From Azospirillum sp. TSA2s (GTDB lineage Bacteria; Pseudomonadota; Alphaproteobacteria; Azospirillales; Azospirillaceae): 64,000 nt of DNA. Below, piece by piece: positions 8,430 through 16,709 of this stretch. The notes below the pieces were generated by a model. The model was not told the origin of the DNA, ran no database searches, and saw nothing but the letters and a program-made list of their open reading frames with translations. The position numbers and the translations under genes are program-made. Each line of letters begins with the position of its first letter. Position 1 is the stretch's first letter. The stretch lies in NCBI RefSeq assembly GCF_004923315.1, contig NZ_CP039650.1, positions 1,253,501 through 1,317,500 on the forward strand. The letters run 5' to 3'.

Positions 8430-9878
8430 TTACTCAGCCGCGACGGCCAGCTTGGGCGCGCCGACGGTCTGGGCGTAGGCGTGCATGGCGTCGGAGGCGT
8501 CGCGGCCGTCGCGGATGGCCCACACCACCAGGGATGCGCCGCGGACGATGTCGCCGGCGGCGAAGACGCCGTCCAGGCTGGTCATCTTGGTGCGGTGGTC
8601 GACCAGCAGCGTGCCCCAGCGGGTGACGGTCAGGTCCGGCGAGCCGAACATACCCGGCAGATCCTCCGGCTCGAAGCCGAGAGCCTTGATGACGAGGTCG
8701 GCCGGCTCGGTGAACTCGGAGCCCTCGATCACCTGCGGGGTCTGGCGGCCGGTGGCGTCGGCGACACCCAGATGGATGCGGACGGCGCGGACGCCGGTCA
8801 CCACGTCGTTGCCGGTGAAGGCTTCCGGCGCGGCCTGCCAGACGAACTCGACGCCCTCTTCCTCGGCATGCGCCACTTCGCGCTGCGAGCCCGGCATGTT
8901 CTTGCGGTCGCGGCGGTACAGGCACTTGACGGAGGTCGCACCCTGGCGGATCGCCGTGCGCACGCAGTCCATCGCGGTGTCGCCGCCGCCGAGCACCACC
9001 ACCTTCTTCCCGGCGGCGTTCAGCGAGCCGTCCTCATACGCCGCGACCGAGTCGCCCAGCCCGACCTTGTTGGAGGCGGTCAGGTAATCCAGCGCCGGAA
9101 CGATGTTCTTCAGCCCCGAACCGGGGGCCTTGATGTCGCGGGCCTTGTAGACGCCGGTGGCGATCAGGATGGTGACGTGGCGCTCGCGCAGCTCGGCCAG
9201 CGAGGCGTCGCGGCCGACCTCGAAATTCGGATGGAAGATCACGCCGGCATCGGCCAGACGCTGGACGCGGCGGGCGACGACGTCCTTCTCCAGCTTGAAG
9301 CCGGGGATGCCGTAGACCAGCAGGCCGCCCATGCGGTCGTAGCGGTCGTAGACATGCACCTCGTAGCCCTTGGCGCGCAGCTCCTCGGCGGCGGCGAGAC
9401 CGGCCGGACCGGCACCGATCACGCCGACCGACAGGCCCAGCTCGCGGGCCGGCTTGCGCGGCTTGACCCAGCCGTTCTCCCAGGCGGTGTCGTTGATGTA
9501 CTTCTCGACCGAGCCGATGGTGACGGCGCCGTGGGTCGACTGCTCGATGACGCAGTTGCCCTCGCACAGACGGTCCTGCGGGCAGATGCGGCCGCAGATT
9601 TCGGGGAAGTTGTTGGTGGCCTGGGAGACCTCGTAAGCCTCCTCCAGACGGCCCTCGGCGGTCAGCTTCAGCCAGTCGGGGATGTTGTTGGAGACCGGGC
9701 AATGCACCTGGCAGAAGGGAACGCCGCACTGCGAGCAGCGGTTGGCCTGCTCGACGGCGCGCTCGTCGCTGAAGCGGGCGTAGATTTCCGCGAAGTCGTG
9801 GCGGCGGTCGGCGGCAGACCGCTTGTCGGGCATCTTCTGCGCGGTGTGCACGAAGCCCAACATTTTCTGGTTCGCCAT
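8430..9878 (-). CDS. gltD: Glutamate synthase (NADPH) small subunit
   Basis: The beta subunit (482 residues) that oxidises NADPH and feeds electrons through 4Fe-4S clusters to GltB. The N-terminal part (1-140) carries the cysteine clusters CSQCGVPFCQVHCP and CGRICPQDRLCEGNC, which ligate the two 4Fe-4S centres. The FAD site is GAGPAGLAAAEELRAKG (around residue 155), the NADPH site is VVLGGGDTAMDCVRTAI (around 295), and the C-terminal FAD contact is FAAGDIVRGASLVVWAI. Start ATG 9878 has AAGGAG eleven bases upstream. It is the first gene of the leftward gltD-gltB unit. The 385-bp region before it separates it from the divergent uppP gene. Confidence 0.97.
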   Translation of the reverse strand: MANQKMLGFVHTAQKMPDKRSAADRRHDFAEIYARFSDERAVEQANRCSQCGVPFCQVHCPVSNNIPDWLKLTAEGRLEEAYEVSQATNNFPEICGRICPQDRLCEGNCVIEQSTHGAVTIGSVEKYINDTAWENGWVKPRKPARELGLSVGVIGAGPAGLAAAEELRAKGYEVHVYDRYDRMGGLLVYGIPGFKLEKDVVARRVQRLADAGVIFHPNFEVGRDASLAELRERHVTILIATGVYKARDIKAPGSGLKNIVPALDYLTASNKVGLGDSVAAYEDGSLNAAGKKVVVLGGGDTAMDCVRTAIRQGATSVKCLYRRDRKNMPGSQREVAHAEEEGVEFVWQAAPEAFTGNDVVTGVRAVRIHLGVADATGRQTPQVIEGSEFTEPADLVIKALGFEPEDLPGMFGSPDLTVTRWGTLLVDHRTKMTSLDGVFAAGDIVRGASLVVWAIRDGRDASDAMHAYAQTVGAPKLAVAAE

Positions 9879-10263
9879 GACGTCTGCTCCTTCGCTTCGC
9901 GGCCCCGCTGTCTGCCACGGGACATCGCCTTGCTGGGCCTGACCGGGGGCTGCGGCGTTGGCCTACACCGACCGGCTGGGTTGAAATCGAACGTCCGCAA
10001 AGTGGCGGACGCTCGTCATATAACGCATGAGACGGGCCTGCGAAAGCACAAAAGCGCCGATAGGTCCGGTTTGTTGACCTTTTCCTTCGCAAGGCTGGAA
10101 TGCGTAGGCGTGGCGGTAGGGTGTCACAAAAACGAGCCAGAAAATTAGTCTCGAAACAGGACTATCGCTCGCATAGGAGTACCGAACCCTCGCCATCGCC
10201 AAGCGCGGCCATGCCCTGCTATAAGCGCCGCAACATCCAACCTGCCGAAGGCTGCGTGCCGCG
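9879..10263. other. Divergent regulatory region between gltD and uppP
   Basis: These 385 bases hold no supported gene. They must contain the leftward promoter for gltD-gltB and a rightward one for uppP. I did not find a convincing sigma-70 pair or a TGGCAC-N5-TTGC sigma-54 site. Confidence 0.6.
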
Positions 10264-11064
10264 ATGATGATCGATCAATATCTGGACGCCACACTCATGG
10301 GGCTGGTGGAGGGGCTGACCGAGTTCCTGCCTGTCTCCTCGACCGGCCACCTCATCATGCTGGACGAGTTGCTGGGCTTCCAGGGACCGCCCGGCAAGGT
10401 GTTCGAGGTGGTGATCCAGCTTGGCGCCATTCTGGCGATCTGCGTGGTCTATTTCCACAGGCTGTGGCGTGTTGCCACAGGGCTGAAGGACGATCCGGGT
10501 GCGCGGCGCTTCGTCATGGCGGTGCTGATCGCCTTCCTGCCGGCGATGGTGCTGGGCGCCGGGCTGCACGGCATCATCAAGTCGGTGCTGTTCAACCCGA
10601 CCGTGGTCAGCATCGCGCTGATCCTGGGCGGCATCGCCATCCTGATGGCGGAGCGGCTGATCCCGGTCGCCCGCTATCACCAGATCGAGAATTTCTCCGC
10701 CCCGCTGGCGCTGAAGATCGGCTTCTGCCAGTGCCTGGCGCTGGTTCCGGGCGTGTCGCGCTCGGGCGCCAGCATCCTGGGCGCGCTGCTGATGGGCGTC
10801 GACCGCAAGGCGGCGGCCGAGTTCTCCTTCTTCCTGGCGGTGCCGACCATGGCCGGCGCCACCGTCTACGACCTGTACAAGAACTGGTCGGTGATGAGCA
10901 TGGACAGCGGCCTGCTGATCCTGGTCGGCTTCGTCACCGCCTTCATCGCCGCGGCCCTGGTGGTGAAGACGCTGGTCGATTTCGTCGGCCGCTACGGCTT
11001 CACCCCCTTCGGCTGGTACCGCATCGCCATCGGCACCGGCATGCTGGCGTTCCTGTATCTCTAA
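10264..11064 (+). CDS. uppP: Undecaprenyl-diphosphatase
   Basis: A membrane phosphatase (BacA family, 266 residues) that dephosphorylates undecaprenyl diphosphate at the periplasmic face, recycling the lipid carrier for peptidoglycan and polysaccharide synthesis. The two catalytic motifs are present: EGLTEFLPVSSTGH at residues 16-29 and PGVSRSGASI near 163, with its essential Arg. Seven to eight hydrophobic segments fit the family length of about 265-275. Two ATGs occur in tandem (10264 and 10267), and either could be used. The stop is only three bases from the stop of the convergent MFS gene, leaving no room for a terminator between them. Confidence 0.95.
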   Translation: MMIDQYLDATLMGLVEGLTEFLPVSSTGHLIMLDELLGFQGPPGKVFEVVIQLGAILAICVVYFHRLWRVATGLKDDPGARRFVMAVLIAFLPAMVLGAGLHGIIKSVLFNPTVVSIALILGGIAILMAERLIPVARYHQIENFSAPLALKIGFCQCLALVPGVSRSGASILGALLMGVDRKAAAEFSFFLAVPTMAGATVYDLYKNWSVMSMDSGLLILVGFVTAFIAAALVVKTLVDFVGRYGFTPFGWYRIAIGTGMLAFLYL

Positions 11065-11067
11065 GCG

Positions 11068-12255
11068 TCAGACCGCCTGCCGCGGCACCGCACGGGCCGC
11101 GGCGGCGGCCATCCCCAGCGCCAGCAGCGCGATCAGCGCGAAGGCGGTGGCGAGGCTGGTTGCTTCGGCGATAAAGCCGACCAGCGGCGGACCGGTCAGC
11201 ACGCCGGCATAGCCCATGGTGGACACCGCGGCGACCGCATGATCGGGATGCCCGGTCTCCACCGCGCCCGCCGTGCTGAACAGCACCGGCACCATGTTCG
11301 ACAGGCCGATTCCGGTCAGCCCGAAACCGGCGATCGCCAGCAGCGGCGTCCCGTCCGCGACCATTCCTCCCGCCAATACGAGTCCCAGCCCGGACGCGGC
11401 CAGCAGCCCGCCGGCGCGCATCAGCGTCGCCCCGCCGAAGCGGTGGCGCAGCCGGTCGCCGCTGAACCGTCCCACCGCCATGGCGGCGCAGAACACGCCG
11501 AACCCCATGCCGGCGATCGAGGCCGGCGCGCCAAGGTCGTCGCGCAGGTGGATGGCGCTCCAATCGAGGATGGCGCCCTCGCTCATGAAGGACAGGGCGG
11601 CCAGCAGCCCCAGCAGCAGGGTCTTGCGATCGGGCAGCACCAGCGCGCCGCCGCCGGCATTGCGGTCGGGCAGGAAGCGCCCCTGCAGCAGCAGGAAGGG
11701 CACGAGCAGCCCGGCCGACACCAGCGCGGCCTGCGCCGCCGCCGGCATCAGCGGCAGCAGCAGGCCGCCGAGGCCGGCACCGGCCAGCCCGCCCAGGCTC
11801 CACATCCCGTGCAGCGACGACATGATCGGCCGGCCGAGCCGCCGCTCCACCAGCGCGCCCTGCGCGTTCATGGCGACGTCCATGGTGCCGCCCGACGCGC
11901 CGAACAGCGCCAGCACGATGCACAGCGTCACCACGTCCGGCACCAGCGCCGGCAGCGGCAGCAGCCCGGCGAACAGCAGGGCGGTCACCCGCGTCACCGG
12001 CGCGCTGCCGATCCGCCCCAGCAGCGGGCCGCTGGCGATCATCGCCGTCAGGGCGCCGACGGCAAGGCAGAGCAGAGCCACGCCCAGCACCGCCGGGCTG
12101 AGGTCCAGCCGGTTCTTCAGCAGCGGGATCTGAGTCGCCCAGACGCCGAAGACGGTGCCGTTCAGGAAAAAGGCGGCGACGGTCGCCCAGCGCGCGGCGG
12201 ACGCCTGTTCCACCATCCGCCCCGACACGCCCCGGATATCCTCTGCGCCCGTCAT
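11068..12255 (-). CDS. MFS transporter (YbjJ/fucose-permease-like)
   Basis: A 395-residue major facilitator with about twelve hydrophobic segments. Two six-helix halves can be followed, with GGTMDVAMNAQGALVERRLG after the fourth helix and SLHGMWSLGGLAGAGLGG starting the fifth. The motif ATQIPLLKNRLDLSPAVLG in the first loop is typical of the YbjJ-like subgroup, whose substrates are mostly unknown. Start ATG 12255 follows GGGAACGG; an alternative ATG at 12285 adds ten polar residues. The TSUP permease gene lies about 100 bp upstream in the same direction. The substrate cannot be assigned. Confidence 0.85.
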   Translation of the reverse strand: MTGAEDIRGVSGRMVEQASAARWATVAAFFLNGTVFGVWATQIPLLKNRLDLSPAVLGVALLCLAVGALTAMIASGPLLGRIGSAPVTRVTALLFAGLLPLPALVPDVVTLCIVLALFGASGGTMDVAMNAQGALVERRLGRPIMSSLHGMWSLGGLAGAGLGGLLLPLMPAAAQAALVSAGLLVPFLLLQGRFLPDRNAGGGALVLPDRKTLLLGLLAALSFMSEGAILDWSAIHLRDDLGAPASIAGMGFGVFCAAMAVGRFSGDRLRHRFGGATLMRAGGLLAASGLGLVLAGGMVADGTPLLAIAGFGLTGIGLSNMVPVLFSTAGAVETGHPDHAVAAVSTMGYAGVLTGPPLVGFIAEATSLATAFALIALLALGMAAAAARAVPRQAV

Positions 12256-12357
12256 CGCCGTTCCCGCCACAGTTGAACCGCCCACATGACGGCGCCATGC
12301 CGGGAATTCAAGCGGCGATGGGGCAGGCGAGCCATGCCGGAAACCGGCGGGAACTCT

Positions 12358-13185
12358 TCAGTGCCGCCACATCCGGACGGCCGACAGCAGCAGGATCACC
12401 GCCAGCCCCGGCAGCAGCACCCACTCCGGCACCACGCCCAGCAGCTTCCCGCCGATGAGGGCGCCGGCCAGCGATCCCGCCGCCATCAGCAGGACAAAGC
12501 CGCGCTCCCGGACCAGCAGGGTCAGGCTGCGGTCGCGGGCGTAGCGGGAGAAGCCGACGAGCATGGTCGGCAGGCTGATCGCCAGCGACAGGCTGCCCGC
12601 CAGCTTCACGTCCACCCCGAACAGCAGCACCAGCGTCGGGATCAGCAGCTCGCCGCCGGCCACGCCCAGCAGCGAGGCGACGACTCCGATGCCAAAGCCC
12701 GCGGAGACCCCGGCGATGGTCAGCGCCGGCCCCTCCAGCAGCGGACCCGCCCCTCCAGACAGGCCGTGCCCGAACAGCAGGGCGACGGCGATCAGCGCCA
12801 GCAGAGCGGCCATCACCCGCTGCAGCCGGGCCGCCTCCATCCGCATCGCCCAGCCGGCGCCGATCCAGGCGCCCAGCAGGCTGCCGGCCAGCAGGGTGGC
12901 GACCACCGCGCCATTGGCGGCGACGAGGCCCAGCGGCACCGTCCCGGCGCGCAACGGCAGGGCGGCGGCGACGACGACGAGGCTCATCGCCTTGTTCAGG
13001 ATGACGGCGTCGAGCGCTTTGAGGCGGAAGGCGCCGATCAGCAGCGGCAGGCGGAACTCCGCCCCGCCCAGCCCGATCAGGCCGCCCAGCGTGCCGATGA
13101 CCGCCCCGCAGGCGAAGGCGGCCAGCGCGCGCAGCCTTGAGAACGCAAAAGCCCCGGCGCGGGGGCCGGGGCCTTCGGGTGTCAT
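12358..13185 (-). CDS. TSUP (TauE/SafE, DUF81) family permease
   Basis: A 275-residue integral membrane protein of the sulfite exporter TauE/SafE superfamily, which moves sulfur-containing or small organic anions. The duplicated family motif is visible as GGLIGLGGAEFRLPLLIG (residues 34-51) and VASLLGVAGGELLIPTLVLL (around 168-187), each starting one half of the protein. About eight hydrophobic segments are present. The ATG at 13185 is the only in-frame ATG before the first membrane segment, yet the first 15 codons coincide with a hairpin-plus-T-run terminator of the upstream gene. The true start may therefore be a later GTG/CTG/TTG-type codon or the terminator may attenuate this gene. The substrate is unknown. 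Confidence 0.8.
   Translation of the reverse strand: MTPEGPGPRAGAFAFSRLRALAAFACGAVIGTLGGLIGLGGAEFRLPLLIGAFRLKALDAVILNKAMSLVVVAAALPLRAGTVPLGLVAANGAVVATLLAGSLLGAWIGAGWAMRMEAARLQRVMAALLALIAVALLFGHGLSGGAGPLLEGPALTIAGVSAGFGIGVVASLLGVAGGELLIPTLVLLFGVDVKLAGSLSLAISLPTMLVGFSRYARDRSLTLLVRERGFVLLMAAGSLAGALIGGKLLGVVPEWVLLPGLAVILLLSAVRMWRH
13147..13172 (-). terminator. Rho-independent terminator overlapping the TSUP 5' end
   Basis: Read on the minus strand, GCCCCGGC-CCCCGC-GCCGGGGC is followed directly by TTTT. It sits 30-56 bases after the stop of the NDUFA9-like gene and inside the first codons of the TSUP reading frame. Confidence 0.7.
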
Positions 13186-13202
13186 GGACCTTACCAGCCC
13201 GA

Positions 13203-14189
13203 TCAGTGGGCGTTGTTGGAGCGGGCGTTGTTGGTCGGGCCGCTGTACTTGCCGCCGACGATGAAGCGCGACAGGTAGGTCGGCAGGATCACCTCGCAGG
13301 TCGCCAGCTCGGTGATGCCGAGATCCTTGAAGCCCAGCGCGGTCGGGGAGACGACGTTGTCCCGCTTCAGCAGCGCGACCTGATCGCGGGTCAGCGCCGG
13401 GGCCAGCAGCGGAACCTTCTCCAGGATGCCGCCCAGCGATTCGGCGAAGTTCCAGGGGATGGTCACCAGCGGACGGTGGCGCTGGATGTCCTTCTGGGTC
13501 AGCTCCAGCAGTTCGCGGAAGGTGTAGACGCGCGGGCCGCCCAGCTCATAGGTCTTGCCGCGGCTGCCGTCGCTCTCCAGCGCGGCGACGACGGCGTCGG
13601 CCAGATCGCCGACATAGACAGGCTGGAACAGCGTCTTGCCGCCGCCGATCAGCGGCAGGGCGGGAGCCTTCTGCGCCATCGCGGCGAACTTGTTGAAGAA
13701 GTTGTCCTCCGGCCCGAAGACGATGCTGGGGCGCAGGATCGTCGCCGCCGGGAAGGCCGACAGCACCGCCTGCTCGCCGGCCGCCTTGGAGCGGGCATAG
13801 ACCGACGGCGAAGAGGCGTCGGCGCCGATGGCGGAGACATGGATCAGCCGGTTGACGCCGGCCTTGGCGGCCAGACGGGCGATGCGCGAGGCGGCGTCGA
13901 CATGCACGCCCTGGAAGCTCTGGCTTCCGCGCTCGTACAGCACGCCCAGCAGGTTGATGGCGACATCCGCCCCCTGCAGGGCTCGGGCGACCGACACGTC
14001 GTCGGTGCAGTCGGTGGCGAACGGCACGATCTGGCCGACTGCGCCGGCCGTCTTCAGGAAGGTGGCCTTGCCCGGGTTGCGGGTGGCGATGCGGATGAGG
14101 GCGCCCGACTTGGCGAGGCGCCGGATCAGGTGGCGGCCGATGAAGCCCGAACCGCCGAACACCGTGATAACCTGAGTGCGATAGGACAT
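13203..14189 (-). CDS. NDUFA9-like NAD(P)-binding protein (atypical SDR)
   Basis: A 328-residue Rossmann-fold protein of the complex I NDUFA9/39-kDa group. In alphaproteobacteria this protein is annotated as an accessory NADH:quinone oxidoreductase subunit or assembly factor; the exact role is not settled. The N-terminal dinucleotide motif is GGSGFIGRHLIRRLAKSG (12-29), then DVAINLLGVLYERG, HVSAIGADASSPSVYARSKA (where the SDR Tyr-x-x-x-Lys becomes YARSK) and ILRPSIVFGPEDNFFN. The start ATG gives MSYRTQVITVFGG. The gene is monocistronic or shares a transcript with TSUP below it, subject to the terminator after its stop. Confidence 0.85.
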   Translation of the reverse strand: MSYRTQVITVFGGSGFIGRHLIRRLAKSGALIRIATRNPGKATFLKTAGAVGQIVPFATDCTDDVSVARALQGADVAINLLGVLYERGSQSFQGVHVDAASRIARLAAKAGVNRLIHVSAIGADASSPSVYARSKAAGEQAVLSAFPAATILRPSIVFGPEDNFFNKFAAMAQKAPALPLIGGGKTLFQPVYVGDLADAVVAALESDGSRGKTYELGGPRVYTFRELLELTQKDIQRHRPLVTIPWNFAESLGGILEKVPLLAPALTRDQVALLKRDNVVSPTALGFKDLGITELATCEVILPTYLSRFIVGGKYSGPTNNARSNNAH

Positions 14190-14476
14190 CGACCGTCTCC
14201 CGTGTCGTTGCGCGCCAAATCCAGGGGGGAACCGGGGTTTCCGCGCGGCGGCCTTTCCATGGCCCGCCTCGCGCCCCCCCGCGCGTCGTCCGACTGTGTG
14301 TCGCCTGGATGACTGCTGGAACTGCGGGCATGCTTATAGCGAATGGACCGCCGCCAAGCTAGGGACTGCATCGCCGCGCCCCCTTGCCGTGCGACAAAAA
14401 AATGAAGGGGTCGAAAAAAAGCTGTTGACGCCCTCCGGCCGGATCATTAAACAACCGCCCACACACCGAGCACCGA
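14190..14476. other. Upstream region of tRNA-Leu and NDUFA9-like gene
   Basis: This interval has no supported coding sequence. The right half becomes A-rich and contains the likely tRNA promoter; the left half carries the leftward start region of the NDUFA9-like gene. Confidence 0.6.
14425..14452 (+). promoter_or_regulatory. Probable sigma-70-type promoter of tRNA-Leu
   Basis: TTGACG at 14425-14430 and TTAAAC at 14447-14452 are separated by 16 bases and end 24 bases before the tRNA 5' end, a fitting distance for a short leader. An A-rich tract lies just upstream. Confidence 0.5.
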
Positions 14477-14563
14477 GCCCAGGTGGCGGAATTGGTAGAC
14501 GCGCAGGTTTCAGGTACCTGTGGCAGAAATGTCGTGGAAGTTCGAGTCTTCTCCTGGGCACCA
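14477..14563 (+). tRNA. tRNA-Leu (anticodon CAG)
   Basis: An 87-base type II tRNA. The acceptor arms GCCCAGG and CCTGGGC pair perfectly, followed by A and an encoded CCA. The D-loop region is GGCGGAATTGGTAGACGC. The anticodon stem CAGGT/ACCTG encloses TTCAGGT, giving anticodon CAG (14511-14513), which reads CUG, the dominant Leu codon in this genome. A long variable arm and the TTCGAGT T-loop are present. Confidence 0.97.
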
Positions 14564-14683
14564 TTTCTTTCTACCCGGCTGCGCCGCATGCACAGCTCCT
14601 TCGATTGAGAAGGGGATAGTGCAGAGCGGCGTTCGTCGTTTCTAGGGTCCATGGCCGGGGGCCTGACCACCCGGGAATCGACC

Positions 14684-15310
14684 ATGCCCATCGACCTTCA
14701 TGACGGCGACCTCCCAGACGGCCTCGACCTCGCCGCCGGCGCCCGCGACAACTGCGTGGCCATCGACACCGAGACCATGGGTCTGAACCCCCATCGCGAC
14801 CGCCTCTGCCTGGTGCAGCTGTCGGCCGGCGACGGCGCCGTCCATCTGGTCCAGTTCCGCCCCGGCCAGTACGAGGCGCCGAACCTGAAGCGCCTGCTGA
14901 CCAACCCCGGCGTGACCAAGCTGTTCCACTTCGCCCGGTTCGACGTGGCGGTGATGAAGGCCTATCTCGGGGTCAGCTGCCAGCCGGTCTATTGCACCAA
15001 GGTGGCCTCCAAGCTGGTCCGCACCTTCACCGACCGTCATGGCCTGAAGGATCTGTGCAAGGATCTGCTGGGCGTCGAGATCTCCAAGCAGCAGCAGTCC
15101 TCCGACTGGGGCGCGCCCGAGCTGACCACCGACCAGATGAAGTATGCGGCCTCGGACGTGCTGCACCTGCATGACCTGAAGGCGAAGCTGGACGTCATGT
15201 TGGCGCGCGAGGGCCGCACCCATCTGGCCCAGGCCTGCTTCGACTTCCTCCCCGCCCGCGGCGAGCTGGACCTCGGCGGCTGGGAAACCCCGGACATTCT
15301 GGCGCACTGA
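14684..15310 (+). CDS. rnd: Ribonuclease D-type 3'-5' exonuclease (short form)
   Basis: A 208-residue DEDDy exonuclease expected to trim tRNA 3' ends. Exo I is AIDTETMGLNPHRDRLCLVQ (Asp-x-Glu), Exo II is LFHFARFDVAVM, and Exo III is DQMKYAASDVLHL with the Tyr-x3-Asp pair. The protein ends after the catalytic fold and has no HRDC domains, whereas E. coli RNase D is about 375 residues. Such short forms are common in alphaproteobacteria. Start ATG 14684 is preferred over 14651 because the protein then begins MPIDLHDGDLPDGLD, as in relatives; the ribosome binding site GGGAA is weak. It lies 120 bp behind the tRNA gene, in the same direction. Confidence 0.87.
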   Translation: MPIDLHDGDLPDGLDLAAGARDNCVAIDTETMGLNPHRDRLCLVQLSAGDGAVHLVQFRPGQYEAPNLKRLLTNPGVTKLFHFARFDVAVMKAYLGVSCQPVYCTKVASKLVRTFTDRHGLKDLCKDLLGVEISKQQQSSDWGAPELTTDQMKYAASDVLHLHDLKAKLDVMLAREGRTHLAQACFDFLPARGELDLGGWETPDILAH

Positions 15311-15616
15311 TCGCGCGATCCATGCCCTCTCCCGTCCCGGGAGAGGGAGGGGACCCACGAAGTGGGGAGGGTGAGGGTTGATCCAAGCATCCCGAAGCGC
15401 ATGGCTTCGTGCCTAACCCCTCACCCTTCCCACCGCTTCGCGGCGGGCCCCTTCCCTCTCCCGGGACGGGAGAGGGAGCCACCTGCGACACCTCACCCCC
15501 TGACCGGCCGTGGATTTGACCCGGCGTCCGCCGGGGGGCATACTGCACGCCGCGCCTGCCGGGAGTACTCCGGGCAGGCGCCGTGTTTGTGAACGGCCCG
15601 CGGACGGGCCTTTTGA
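15311..15616. other. Repeat-filled gap between rnd and kdsD
   Basis: Most of the gap is the inverted repeat at 15323-15480. The last 100 bases precede kdsD and contain the GCC-rich hairpin GCGCCTGCCGGGAGTACTCC with the facing GGGCAGGCGCCG, around 15552-15582. No gene is supported. Confidence 0.6.
15323..15480. repeat. Large inverted repeat of the CCCTCTCCC family
   Basis: CCCTCTCCCGTCCCGGGAGA (a hairpin by itself) starts the block. The block ends with the matching arm CCCTCTCCCGGGACGGGAGA. Inner arms GGGGAGGGTGAGGGTT and AACCCCTCACCCTTCCC also face each other, so the whole 158 bases could fold into one long stem. The first hairpin may serve as the rnd terminator. Confidence 0.65.
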
Positions 15617-16657
15617 ATGGAAGGCATGACAGCCTTGACCAGCGTTATCACCTCCAGCCTGACTGGCAGCCTGACCGACGGCTCCACCGCTTCGACGGAA
15701 GTGGAGAACCGCGATCTCGCCTGCGCCACCCGCGTCCTGCGGACCGAGGCCGATGCGCTGGTCGCGCTGGCCGGCAGCCTCGACGGGGAGTTCCTGCGGG
15801 CGCTCGACATCCTCCAGGGCATCCAAGGCCGCGTCGTCGTTACCGGCATGGGCAAGTCGGGACATGTCGCCCGCAAGATCGCCGCGACCATGGCCTCCAC
15901 CGGCACGCCGGCCCTCTTCGTCCATCCGGGCGAGGCGAGCCACGGCGACCTCGGCATGATCGCCAGGATCGACGCGGTGGTGGCGCTCTCCAACTCCGGC
16001 GAGACGCACGAGCTGGCGGACATCATCGCCTACACCCGCCGCTTCGGCATCCCGCTGATCGGGATGACGCGCCGCGCCGCCTCCTCGCTGGCCGAACAGT
16101 CGGACGTGGCGCTGGTGGTCCCCCCGGAGCCGGAAGCCTGTCCGCTGGGTCTGGCGCCCACCACCTCCACCACGATGATGCTGGCGCTGGGCGACGCGCT
16201 GGCGGTGGCCCTGCTGGAGCGGCGCGGCTTCTCCGCCGCCGATTTCCGCGAGTTCCACCCCGGCGGCCAGCTCGGCCGCGCATTGCTGAAGGTCACCGAC
16301 ATCATGCACAAGGGCGATGATTTGCCCCTGTGCCGCCTTGACTCGCCGCTGTCCGACGTCATCTTCGAGATGACGGCCAAGCGGCTGGGCTGCGTCGGGG
16401 TGACCGACGAAGCCGGGGCGCTGGTCGGGATCATCACCGACGGCGACCTGCGCCGTCATCTGACGCCGGAGCTTCTGGCGGAACGCGCGGACAGCATCAT
16501 GTCGCCGCGGCCCAAGACCATCCGCCCGAAGGCGTTGATCGTCGAAGCGCTGCGCGAGATGAACGACAAGAAGATCACCACCCTGTTCGTGATCGAGGCA
16601 GACCGGCCGCTCGGCATCGTGCACATCCACGATGTCCTGCGCGCCGGTGCCGCCTGA
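15617..16657 (+). CDS. kdsD: D-arabinose-5-phosphate isomerase (KpsF/GutQ family)
   Basis: Interconverts ribulose 5-phosphate and arabinose 5-phosphate, the first step toward Kdo for lipid A core. The 346 residues have a SIS sugar-isomerase domain (about 45-190, with VTGMGKSGHVARKIAATMAS, VHPGEASHGDLGM and LSNSGETHEL) and a tandem CBS pair (about 215-340, with DIMHKGDDLPLC and IITDGDLRRHLT). Start ATG 15617 gives a 40-residue N-terminal extension rich in Thr/Ser; the downstream ATG at 15626 is also possible. It begins a run of cell-envelope genes leading into lptC 52 bases downstream, so Kdo supply and LPS export share an operon-like arrangement. Confidence 0.93.
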   Translation: MEGMTALTSVITSSLTGSLTDGSTASTEVENRDLACATRVLRTEADALVALAGSLDGEFLRALDILQGIQGRVVVTGMGKSGHVARKIAATMASTGTPALFVHPGEASHGDLGMIARIDAVVALSNSGETHELADIIAYTRRFGIPLIGMTRRAASSLAEQSDVALVVPPEPEACPLGLAPTTSTTMMLALGDALAVALLERRGFSAADFREFHPGGQLGRALLKVTDIMHKGDDLPLCRLDSPLSDVIFEMTAKRLGCVGVTDEAGALVGIITDGDLRRHLTPELLAERADSIMSPRPKTIRPKALIVEALREMNDKKITTLFVIEADRPLGIVHIHDVLRAGAA

Positions 16658-16709
16658 CGCCGTTCCCACCCATCATGGAAGCCAAGCGCCGAGCCGGAGG
16701 GACGAAGAG

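Noticed and set aside
9879-10263. Sigma-54 promoter for gltD-gltB
   Set aside because: Attractive with rpoN nearby, but no TGGCAC-N5-TTGCA element is visible in the region.
15323-15480. CRISPR array suspected from repeated C-rich motifs
   Set aside because: The arms are inverted, not direct, repeats with no regular spacers; no cas genes are in the window.
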